From Aliarcobacter sp017996075 (lineage in GTDB: Bacteria; Campylobacterota; Campylobacteria; Campylobacterales; Arcobacteraceae), in the NCBI RefSeq assembly GCF_051062515.1, contig NZ_JAMXEK010000006.1: DNA of 64,000 bases; one strand, 5' to 3'. A program made the position numbers and the translations under genes. Positions 9,520 through 16,506 of this stretch are shown piece after piece. How positions within the stretch are numbered: the stretch's first letter is position 1; each line of letters starts with the position of its first letter. The notes below the pieces were generated by a model. That model saw only the letters and a program-made list of their open reading frames with translations, was not told the DNA's origin and did not search any database.

Positions 9520-10211
9520 TGAGTCCATCTCCTTTTTAGCATTGATAATGCTATATTAACAATAAGTGCAACTATAAAAAGTACCAAACCTAAAGCAATA
9601 CCTGTTTCAAATTCACCTTTTCCAGTTTCTAGTGAAATTGCAGTTGTAATTGTTCTTGTGTGATATTTTATATTTCCACCAACCATCATAGAAATTCCAA
9701 TTTCAGTGATAATTCTTCCATAAGCAGTCATTGCTGCTGTCATTAGACCAAATCTAGCTTCAACTAAAGTTGTTAATAAAATTTGATAAGGTTTTGCACC
9801 CAAACCTTTTAAAGATAGATATAACCTTTTATCTGTTGATTCAACTTGTGCAGCTGTTAATGCAATAATTATAGGTAAACCTAAAAAAATCTGACCTATA
9901 ATTATCGCTTTTTGAGTAAATAGTAGATTATACTCTCCAAAAGCTCCTGCTTGTGATAGAGTTGTATATACAAGAAGTCCTATTACAACTGTAGGAAATG
10001 CCAAAAATGTATCTACAATAGTTTTTATTACCGTTTTTCCTTTAAATTGATAATAACCTAGTAAAAATCCCAAAGGAAGTCCTAGTATTAGACTAATCAA
10101 TATTGACCAAGAAGAAACTGTAATAGTAACAATTATTGCAGAATATACACTATCATTTCCACTAATTAAAAGCTCAATAGCCTCTTTAAAACCATCTACT
10201 AATAAACTCAT
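9516..10211 (-). CDS. tupB: tungstate ABC transporter permease TupB
   Basis: A 231-residue inner-membrane permease with about five hydrophobic segments. The EAA-type cytoplasmic loop (around SLKGLGAKPYQILLTTLVEAR, residues about 130-150) contacts the ATPase. The N-terminal half (SLILGLPLGFLLGYYQF) is typical of the ModB/TupB permease family. It lies between tupA (25-base gap) and tupC (ATGA overlap), an arrangement that forms a complete oxyanion importer. Homologues have been shown to carry tungstate with high selectivity in Campylobacter and Eubacterium; tungstate specificity here is inferred from TupA. Confidence 0.88.
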   Translation of the reverse strand: MSLLVDGFKEAIELLISGNDSVYSAIIVTITVSSWSILISLILGLPLGFLLGYYQFKGKTVIKTIVDTFLAFPTVVIGLLVYTTLSQAGAFGEYNLLFTQKAIIIGQIFLGLPIIIALTAAQVESTDKRLYLSLKGLGAKPYQILLTTLVEARFGLMTAAMTAYGRIITEIGISMMVGGNIKYHTRTITTAISLETGKGEFETGIALGLVLFIVALIVNIALSMLKRRWTQ

Positions 10212-10236
10212 ATTTACTTACTATTTCCTATTTGTA

Positions 10237-11046
10237 TTATTTTGCATTTGGTGTGAATAGTGGTTTATTCAAAAGTTTAAAATCTCCTATAAACTTTTGT
10301 GTATCAGCACTAACTAGCCAATCAGAGAATTTTTTTGCTAATTCATCTTGAACTTTTGGACATTTATCTTTATTTACAGGAATAACACTATATTGATTAA
10401 ATAGTGAATTATCATTTTCAACAACAATTTTCATTGTATTTGAATCACCTTTTTGTGACTCATACTTAATCCAAGTTCCTCTATCCGTTAATGTATACCC
10501 TTCTTTTTCAGCAGCCATATTTAGTGTAATAATCATTCCTTGACCAGATTGAATATACCACTTATCTTTTTCAGGTGTTACATCACTAACATTTTTCCAC
10601 ATTTCTAGCTCTTTTTGATGAGTTCCTGATTTATCACCTCTACTAATAAAGTTTGCTTGTTTCTCTTTAATTGTTTTAAATGCTTCTTGAGTAGTTTTTC
10701 CTTCAACTTTAGCTGGATCTTTTTTTGAACCAACAATAACGAAGTCATTATACATAACCTCTTTTCTATCTTTTCCAAAATCAGCTTCTACAAATTTTTT
10801 TTCAGCTTCTGGAGCATGAACCAAAAGAACATCAACATCACAATTTTCACCCATTTTTAAGGCTTTACCTGTTCCTGTTGATACCCATTTTAACTCTATT
10901 CCTGTATCATTCTTAAATTTTGGGGCTAAACTATCCAATAATCCTGTATCTTCAGTACTTGTTGTTGTTGCCATCATTAAACTATTTGCAAATAATCCAC
11001 TTGTTATTACGACACTAAAACCTAAACCTGCTAACAATTTTTTCAT
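10237..11046 (-). CDS. tupA: tungstate-binding periplasmic protein TupA
   Basis: A 269-residue protein with a cleavable signal peptide (about residues 1-20) and a type II periplasmic-binding fold. The TTTST string near the mature N-terminus and the later VLLVHAPEAE segment are characteristic of TupA rather than ModA, and they contribute to oxyanion coordination in the family. It should capture tungstate with very high affinity for TupBC. Location in the same run as moeA, fdhD and the Fdh structural genes suggests that the metal is meant for formate dehydrogenase. Confidence 0.9.
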   Translation of the reverse strand: MKKLLAGLGFSVVITSGLFANSLMMATTTSTEDTGLLDSLAPKFKNDTGIELKWVSTGTGKALKMGENCDVDVLLVHAPEAEKKFVEADFGKDRKEVMYNDFVIVGSKKDPAKVEGKTTQEAFKTIKEKQANFISRGDKSGTHQKELEMWKNVSDVTPEKDKWYIQSGQGMIITLNMAAEKEGYTLTDRGTWIKYESQKGDSNTMKIVVENDNSLFNQYSVIPVNKDKCPKVQDELAKKFSDWLVSADTQKFIGDFKLLNKPLFTPNAK

Positions 11047-11061
11047 ATTTTTCTCCTAATT

Positions 11062-12309
11062 TTAATTTAAAATATCTGTTCTCTCTTCAAAATAAATACC
11101 ATTTAAATCAAGAATTTTTACCTCTTGAGTTGATTCTATATTTGAAGTAGAAGCATTTGTTACCAAAATTGAATTACTCTTATATAAAGCTGTAATCATT
11201 CCAGAACCATATTGATTATCATCTGTAACATAAAAATTACCATTTTGAACTCTTCCTAAAACTATATTTACCCTCCCTTTTTTTGTTTTAAAACTACTTT
11301 GATTTATAGCTTTTATATAACCGTGATAAAAAGCATTTTCACCTTGAAGTTTTTTTAACATTGGTATTACAAATAGATTTATATTTACCATTGCTGTTAG
11401 TGGATTTCCAGGAAGACAAATTACTATAGAAGAATCCATTTTACCCATCATTATAGGACGACCTGGTTTTACATTTACACCATGAAAAGCTACTTCTAAT
11501 CCATTTTTTAAAAAAGCTTCTGCCATAAAATCAGCATCTCCCATAGAGATACCTCCACTTGTAATAATTACATCATATTTTTTTAAACTATTTATGAAAT
11601 TTATTGATTTTTCTAAATTATCTGGAATAACTCCACAATAAGTTGCATTAAAACCTTTTTCATTTAGTTGAGCAATAATTGCGAATGAGTTGCAGTTATA
11701 TATCTCTTCATTTGAAGCTTTTTGCCATGGCTCTTTAAGTTCATTTCCAGTTGATAAAACAGCAATTGAAATTTGCTTATAAACTTCAACCATAACTACT
11801 CCTTGGCTTGCAAGTAAAGCAATATGTGAAGAGTTTATTTTTTCCCCTTTTTTAATTAAAATATCCCCTTTTTTTAACTCTTCAGCTTCTAATCTTAAGT
11901 TTGAACCTTTTTTAATATCAGCAGGTATAGTTACACTATCTTCTGTAACATCTAAACAGTTTTCAATAGCAATAATAGTATCAGCATCTTTTGGCACCTT
12001 CGCACCTGTCATTATTTTGTAACACTCATTTTTTTCAAGTAACTCATCACTACTTTTATCTTTATCACCAGCAAAAATAGCTCTTTTTATTTTTAAAGTT
12101 TGTCCTGCATCACTTGCTTTAAAAGCAAATCCATCCATAGCAGAGTTATCAAAAGCTGGAAGATTTTTTACACATAAAATATCTTCACTTACAACTCTAT
12201 TTATGGCAAAATTTATAGAAACAAATTCACTACTTAAAGTAGTATTTGACAACTCAAAACTCTTGTTAATTGCTTCATTAAAATCTAAATAGTTTAATTT
12301 TTCAAACAT
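11062..12309 (-). CDS. moeA: molybdopterin molybdenumtransferase MoeA
   Basis: A 415-residue enzyme that inserts molybdate or tungstate into adenylylated molybdopterin to make the metal cofactor. The MoeA order is visible: N-terminal domains with NLPAFDNSAMDGFA (about residues 49-62), the MPT-binding core with TSGGISMGDADFM (about 250-262), VKPGRP and GLPGNP-like (CLPGNPL) loops, and a C-terminal beta-domain. It sits between the NifS-like gene (2-base gap) and tupA (15-base gap), coupling metal uptake to metal insertion. Placement next to tupABC suggests this copy may handle tungsten. Another moeA could exist elsewhere in the genome. Confidence 0.9.
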   Translation of the reverse strand: MFEKLNYLDFNEAINKSFELSNTTLSSEFVSINFAINRVVSEDILCVKNLPAFDNSAMDGFAFKASDAGQTLKIKRAIFAGDKDKSSDELLEKNECYKIMTGAKVPKDADTIIAIENCLDVTEDSVTIPADIKKGSNLRLEAEELKKGDILIKKGEKINSSHIALLASQGVVMVEVYKQISIAVLSTGNELKEPWQKASNEEIYNCNSFAIIAQLNEKGFNATYCGVIPDNLEKSINFINSLKKYDVIITSGGISMGDADFMAEAFLKNGLEVAFHGVNVKPGRPIMMGKMDSSIVICLPGNPLTAMVNINLFVIPMLKKLQGENAFYHGYIKAINQSSFKTKKGRVNIVLGRVQNGNFYVTDDNQYGSGMITALYKSNSILVTNASTSNIESTQEVKILDLNGIYFEERTDILN

Positions 12310-12311
12310 TT

Positions 12312-13301
12312 TTATCCTTTATTTAATACTTTTATCTGTAAATATCTTTTTGAAATAAGATTAATAATTTTATCTATTTCACTCATTGAATAGCTTTTTT
12401 CAAAACTAAGTGTTATAGCGTTTCTGCTAGTAAGTTCATCATAACCCATAGCTTGAATAACTCTTGAAGGTTTTGATAAACCTAAACTACACCCCTCTCC
12501 ATTTGAAATTAAAATTTCATCTAAAGCTAAAGTTCTTATTAACTCTCTTGCTTTTATACCTTTAAGTGCAAAATGAAGTGTATATTCTAAGCTATTTTTA
12601 TTGTCAATAAAATAATAAAGATTATCTTTTAAACTATTTTCTAATTTTTCTTTAAAAATCTCTTTCATACTATTTTCTAATTTTTGGTTTTTCAAAGATT
12701 GAAAAATATTATTTAGTGAAATTCCATCTTTTTCAAAAATAGCTTGTTCTTCAAATAAATTTTGATTAAAAAGTATTATTGATTTTGTTGAAAAACCAGT
12801 TAGTTTATATGAATCAAAATATATAACATCACTATTTTTATCAAAAGAGGCACTTGCGTTTGAGATAATTTTTGCATCTGTTAGTTTTTTTACATTTTCT
12901 AAACTATTTTTATAAAAAGTATCAACTGTATATGATGATAGAAATAAAAAATCTATTTTTTGATCTTTTAATTTATCTAAATTAACGCTTCCATCTTTAT
13001 TTAAATCTAAATATAAAATATCAAATCCAATAGAGCAAAAAATTTCGCAAGCATCAATTAAACTTTGAGTTTCACCAAGACTTACTGCAACTTTTCCTTT
13101 TTTATTTAGTTGAAGTAATAAATATAAAAAACCACTCTTACAAAAAGAGAAGTAGTTTAAACTTTCAAATGCAAAATCTTTTTTTAAACTATCTTCTAAA
13201 CTATTATAATCTTCATTATTTGATAAAATATTCAAAGATAAACTATCTTTAATATGCAAGTTTTGCATATTTTTATACTGCAAAAAGTTTAGTTTATACA
13301 C
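12312..13301 (-). CDS. degenerate class V aminotransferase / NifS-like cysteine desulfurase homologue
   Basis: A 329-residue protein, shorter than NifS/IscS enzymes (about 380-400). The PLP-lysine region is recognisable as DSYKLTG (Lys166), but the His that precedes this Lys in cysteine desulfurases is Tyr. A Cys-containing loop (EGCSLGLSKPSRV, Cys271) matches the catalytic Cys loop, and the C-terminal TSRNAITLSF...SEIDKII is typical of the family. The usual N-terminal TSGATE cofactor-contact motif is not recognisable. The start is GTG, one base after the ModE-like stop. In E. coli FdhD takes sulfur from IscS, so a dedicated sulfur (or selenium) donor for Fdh maturation is a reasonable inference, but activity may be lost. 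Confidence 0.65.
   Translation of the reverse strand: MYKLNFLQYKNMQNLHIKDSLSLNILSNNEDYNSLEDSLKKDFAFESLNYFSFCKSGFLYLLLQLNKKGKVAVSLGETQSLIDACEIFCSIGFDILYLDLNKDGSVNLDKLKDQKIDFLFLSSYTVDTFYKNSLENVKKLTDAKIISNASASFDKNSDVIYFDSYKLTGFSTKSIILFNQNLFEEQAIFEKDGISLNNIFQSLKNQKLENSMKEIFKEKLENSLKDNLYYFIDNKNSLEYTLHFALKGIKARELIRTLALDEILISNGEGCSLGLSKPSRVIQAMGYDELTSRNAITLSFEKSYSMSEIDKIINLISKRYLQIKVLNKG
13251..13271. promoter_or_regulatory. 21-bp palindrome, copy 2 (possible operator)
   Basis: The sequence has arms AATATGCAAG and TTTGCATATT around one central base, with 9 of 10 positions complementary. It differs from the copy at 14866-14886 only in two central bases. It lies inside the first codons of the NifS-like gene, about 30 bases after the ModE-like gene. 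The near identity of the two copies in one operon suggests a protein-binding site. The ModE-like regulator encoded beside it is the obvious candidate. Confidence 0.5.
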
Positions 13302-13302
13302 T

Positions 13303-13665
13303 TTATTTATCCTTTATTTTTATTAAATCTTCACTTAAAAAAAGTTTATTAAATCTCTTTTTTGAGTACTCTTTTATATCTTTATCCAAAATCTCATAAA
13401 GTTCTATTAGCTCTTTTGCTTTAGTAGTTAGTTGTGAACCACTATCAATAGCTCTTCCTTTTTTTGTAACAACTAAACTATCTTCAATAAACTCTTCAAG
13501 GATTTTTATATGACTCCAAGTTTTTTTATAATTCATATTTAAATTTTTTGAAGCATCACTAATTGAACCTGTTTTTTCAATCTCTTTTAAAATCTCTGTT
13601 TTTCCACTTCCAAAAATAAGATTTTGCTTATTATCTTCAATCCAAATTTTAACTTTGATTTCCAC
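13303..13665 (-). CDS. ModE-like winged-helix regulator without the oxyanion-binding domain
   Basis: A 120-residue protein that matches the N-terminal DNA-binding half of ModE: an IWIE strand, a GSGKTEILKEIEKTGSI start, the recognition region around NMNYKKTWSHIK and the VVTKKGRAIDSGSQLT wing. The C-terminal molbindin domains of full-length ModE are absent, so metal sensing, if any, must come from elsewhere. ModE proteins control molybdate/tungstate uptake and molybdoenzyme genes. It starts with GTG and overlaps the preceding gene by 17 bases; the next gene starts one base after its stop. Two near-identical 21-bp palindromes nearby are candidate binding sites. Confidence 0.8.
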   Translation of the reverse strand: MEIKVKIWIEDNKQNLIFGSGKTEILKEIEKTGSISDASKNLNMNYKKTWSHIKILEEFIEDSLVVTKKGRAIDSGSQLTTKAKELIELYEILDKDIKEYSKKRFNKLFLSEDLIKIKDK

Positions 13666-14074
13666 TTTTAAGCCCTTTTTTTTCTCTAAAACATCCTAGT
13701 TGGCAATAACTTACTTCAATATCAGAGTTTTTAACAGTTGATCCAACTATTTTTAAAGATGAGTTTTTTGCTTCTTGCCACAAATCTATACAAGGAATTC
13801 TTTGCTCTTTATAACTATTTTTTAATCTATTATAAATCTCTTCATCTTTAGCTAAGAAATCTAAAGAGCCAAATACTCCAAGCTCACAATCTGTTATTTT
13901 AATGCCTAAAGATTTTGTAATCGCACTCATATCTTTAGCTTCAACTTTGATTTTTTTAGCTACTTTAAATGCCTTTAAACAAGATAGTTTTTTATTCTCA
14001 TCAAGATTTTCAAAAACTATTCTTTTTTGCTCATCACTCAAATTAAAATCTAATTTATCATCAATACTAGACAT
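13649..14074 (-). CDS. uncharacterised protein with a duplicated Cys...C-x-L-G-x-F module
   Basis: A 141-residue soluble protein. Two segments align with each other: residues about 31-70 (SCLKAFKVAKK... ending TDCELGVFG) and about 93-130 (IPCIDLWQEAK... ending SYCQLGCFR). Each has a first Cys (32 or 95), a helix-like stretch with Lys, then about 30 residues later the motif C-[EQ]-L-G-x-F (Cys63, Cys124, with a further Cys128). The LGIKITDCELGVFG type of ending recurs, from memory, in small proteins near formate dehydrogenase genes. The start at 14074 is chosen because GGAAG precedes it. It overlaps the end of fdhD and the start of the ModE-like gene. A role in Fdh maturation or in sensing is inferred from context only. 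Confidence 0.65.
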   Translation of the reverse strand: MSSIDDKLDFNLSDEQKRIVFENLDENKKLSCLKAFKVAKKIKVEAKDMSAITKSLGIKITDCELGVFGSLDFLAKDEEIYNRLKNSYKEQRIPCIDLWQEAKNSSLKIVGSTVKNSDIEVSYCQLGCFREKKGLKSGNQS

Positions 14075-14855
14075 CAATTCTTCCACTATGAGTATAAAGA
14101 TTCATCTTTTTACCTCTTGCAAATCCAATAAGTGTAAGACCATGTTTATGCGCTGTTTGAACACCCAAATAAGTTGGTGCTGTTCTTGATACAACTATTG
14201 GAATTTTGTGCATCACAGCTTTTGTAACCATCTCTGAACTTAATCTTCCACTTACAAACAAAATTGATTTTGTTGTATCAAGACCTTGCAGTTTACACTT
14301 TCCAATTGCTTTATCAATAGCGTTGTGTCTTCCAATATCCTCAGCTGTTACAGTTGTTCCATCAAGCAAATAAATCATAGCTTTATGAACACAACCTGTT
14401 AAGTTATAAAGTTCACTCTCTTGATAAAACTTTTTAACTTCAGTATAAATAGTTTCTGGTTTTATTTTAAAAGCAGTTTGATTAAATGGGATTTCTAAAC
14501 TTCCTTCAATATTTCCAGTAACTCCTCCACCACAACCACTTACTAAAGTCTTCTCTTTATATAAATTTTGTAGTGAGTTTTCATCTATTTTTGCTTTTAC
14601 ATCTACTCTTAATCCATCAGCACTAACTGTAAGCTCTTCTATGTCAGCAATAGAAGAGATTACATTCTCACTCATTAAAAAACCAATTGCATGCGCATCT
14701 TGGTCTTTTGGGATTGTCATCATAGATATAGCTTTTTCTCCATTTAAATAAAGGTTTAAACGTGCTTCTTCAATTGTCACGTCTTCAACCATATTGGCTT
14801 CATTTTCTATAAGTTTGTCAATAATTACGGTTTTTAAATATTTGCTATTATCCAT
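14067..14855 (-). CDS. fdhD: formate dehydrogenase accessory sulfurtransferase FdhD
   Basis: A 262-residue protein required for active formate dehydrogenase. In E. coli FdhD moves sulfur from IscS to the bis-MGD cofactor before it is inserted into FdhA. Family features are an N-terminal region with LMSENVI, the Cys loop SGCGGG (Cys108; only one Cys of the E. coli CxxC pair is present), TGCVHKA, DIGRHNAIDK (about residues 170-180), SGRLSSEM and a final GRIDV. It follows fdhC after 71 bases that contain a weak hairpin and a perfect palindrome, so it may have its own promoter. It overlaps the duplicated-Cys gene by eight bases. Confidence 0.92.
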   Translation of the reverse strand: MDNSKYLKTVIIDKLIENEANMVEDVTIEEARLNLYLNGEKAISMMTIPKDQDAHAIGFLMSENVISSIADIEELTVSADGLRVDVKAKIDENSLQNLYKEKTLVSGCGGGVTGNIEGSLEIPFNQTAFKIKPETIYTEVKKFYQESELYNLTGCVHKAMIYLLDGTTVTAEDIGRHNAIDKAIGKCKLQGLDTTKSILFVSGRLSSEMVTKAVMHKIPIVVSRTAPTYLGVQTAHKHGLTLIGFARGKKMNLYTHSGRIDV

Positions 14856-14865
14856 AGTTTTCCTT

Positions 14866-14886
14866 AATATGCAAAATTTGCATATT
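14866..14886. promoter_or_regulatory. 21-bp perfect palindrome, copy 1 (possible operator before fdhD)
   Basis: Ten-base arms, AATATGCAAA and TTTGCATATT, flank a single central A with complete complementarity. It lies about 10 bases upstream of the fdhD start, in the only sizeable gap between fdhC and fdhD. A nearly identical copy occurs at 13251-13271. Its position over the leader or promoter of the maturation genes suggests repression or activation by a dimeric regulator; the ModE-like protein of the operon is the best guess. Confidence 0.55.
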
Positions 14887-14907
14887 TAAAATCTTTTTTT
14901 AAATAGA

Positions 14908-14925
14908 AAAAGCCCTAAAGCTTTT
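14908..14925 (-). terminator. weak hairpin after fdhC
   Basis: On the minus strand AAAAGC pairs with GCTTTT over 6 bp around a TTTAGG loop, and T-rich sequence (TTTTTCTATTT) follows. It lies directly after the fdhC stop. It is short, so partial termination that lowers expression of fdhD and the downstream genes relative to the structural genes is more likely than a full stop. Confidence 0.45.
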
Positions 14926-14926
14926 C

Positions 14927-15892
14927 CTATCTTTTTAATAAATCTTTATCCTCTTCTAATACATCTGGTCTTAGTTGCTCTAAGTACTCAATTGGTAATT
15001 TCCCAGTTATCACACCTGGAATATAACCTTTTACTGAAACAAAGTATGAATACACTGTTTCAAATGTAAAGAACGAAATAATTGCACTACCCATAAAATG
15101 GATAAATAGAATAAATCTTTTTATCTGTATTGTTTGTGCATGTGTTGCTGAATCTGGAAACATAAACCAGATTATAAAACCACTTAATACTAGTAAAAAC
15201 CCAAAAGCAACATACATATAGTAGTTTATTCTATTCATAGGTTCATATTTTCCTCTTAAAAAGAATTTATGCCATATTTTAGAACTAGGTCTTACAAAGT
15301 ATTTATGATCTTTAAATGCAATAACTGTAACAATAAACCAAACTGGAATCCAAGCAACACCAACAACTTCATGTGTAGCTCTCATAAGTCTAGGAATATA
15401 CCCTCCACCTGTCCAGTTTCCAAATGTTATTGAAAAACCAGTTATAAACAGATAAATCATAATTACAATATTTAATAAAAGAACAACTCTTTGAAAAAGT
15501 GAATAAACTTGCACTTTCTCATTTTCTCTTGTAATTTTGGCTTGTTTTCTACCTTTTGCAACAATAAACATTATTGTAAATAGACAAAATTCAAATAAAA
15601 AAACCCAAGGAAGAAGATGTTGTCTCTCTTCAAATGCTCTTATAACTTCAGGCGCAATTGCATCATATCTAGGTCCAAAAAGTCCCACTTCCATCTGTTG
15701 ATACTGTGTTAAACTATCAAAAGGTACAATTTGTCCAGTAAAATTTCCTTTTAACATTTGCATTAAAAATTGGTAAACATAGTTTATATCAGCTATTGAG
15801 GCCAACCAAAAATACCAATATGTTAAAAGCATGAACAAAAAGCCTACTATTACGTAGGCTTTATATTCACTTAGAAAACTTTTATTTTCCAT
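14927..15892 (-). CDS. fdhC: formate dehydrogenase cytochrome b subunit FdhC
   Basis: A 321-residue inner-membrane diheme cytochrome b that passes electrons from FdhB to the quinone pool. Hydrophobic helices are visible at about residues 15-37, 110-130, 145-165, 200-215, 240-265 and 275-300. Candidate haem-ligand histidines occur in TRATHEVVGVAW and in FILFIHFMG. It is longer than E. coli FdnI and matches the Campylobacterota FdhC type. The ATG at 15892, which overlaps the fdhB end by 11 bases, is preferred to one at 15931 because the latter would give a long overlap and has no ribosome-binding site. Stoichiometric expression with fdhA and fdhB is expected. Confidence 0.88.
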   Translation of the reverse strand: MENKSFLSEYKAYVIVGFLFMLLTYWYFWLASIADINYVYQFLMQMLKGNFTGQIVPFDSLTQYQQMEVGLFGPRYDAIAPEVIRAFEERQHLLPWVFLFEFCLFTIMFIVAKGRKQAKITRENEKVQVYSLFQRVVLLLNIVIMIYLFITGFSITFGNWTGGGYIPRLMRATHEVVGVAWIPVWFIVTVIAFKDHKYFVRPSSKIWHKFFLRGKYEPMNRINYYMYVAFGFLLVLSGFIIWFMFPDSATHAQTIQIKRFILFIHFMGSAIISFFTFETVYSYFVSVKGYIPGVITGKLPIEYLEQLRPDVLEEDKDLLKR

Positions 15893-16496
15893 AAGCTTTA
15901 TCCCAACCAAATGGTGCTGATTGAGTTCCATGACCGAAAGATAAAACTCTTTCTCTATATATATTTGCTACAGATTCAGCATCTCCAACAAGTAGAGCTT
16001 TTGTTGAACACATAGCAGCGCATACAGGAACTTTACCTTCAGCTATTCTATTTTGTCCGTATAGTTCTCTTTCATGTTCACTATTTGTCTCTTCAGGACC
16101 ACCAGCACACATAGTACATTTATCCATAACACCTTTTGTACCAAAAGCTCCATTACTAGGAAATTGTGGTGCACCAAAAGGACAAGCATATAAGCAGTAT
16201 GAACAACCTATACATTTGTTTTTATCATGTAAAACAATACCATCTTCTCTGATATAGAAACAATCAACTGGACAAACCTGCTCACAAGGTGCATCTGTAC
16301 AATGCATACAAGCAACAGACAATGAAAATTCCATTCCTTGTTTACCTTCATTTACAGTTACAACTTTTCTTCTACTAATCTCAACTGGTAACTCATGTGC
16401 TGAGGCACAAGCAACTGAACAACCATCACAATGAATACATCTATTTTCATCACAATAGAACTTCATTCTTGCAAAATTTATCTTATTATTACTCAT
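15882..16496 (-). CDS. fdhB: formate dehydrogenase iron-sulfur subunit FdhB
   Basis: A 204-residue electron-transfer subunit with four ferredoxin-type cysteine groups: CIHCDGCSVAC, CMHCTDAPCEQVC, CIGCSYCLYAC and CTMC...CAAMC. This is the pattern of the four [4Fe-4S] clusters of FdnH/FdhB that conduct electrons from FdhA to cytochrome b. There is no signal peptide, so it presumably travels with Tat-exported FdhA. Good Shine-Dalgarno (AGGAGAAG) precedes the ATG. It starts 10 bases after fdhA and overlaps fdhC slightly. Confidence 0.93.
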   Translation of the reverse strand: MSNNKINFARMKFYCDENRCIHCDGCSVACASAHELPVEISRRKVVTVNEGKQGMEFSLSVACMHCTDAPCEQVCPVDCFYIREDGIVLHDKNKCIGCSYCLYACPFGAPQFPSNGAFGTKGVMDKCTMCAGGPEETNSEHERELYGQNRIAEGKVPVCAAMCSTKALLVGDAESVANIYRERVLSFGHGTQSAPFGWDKAYGK

Positions 16497-16506
16497 GTTA
16501 CTTCTC

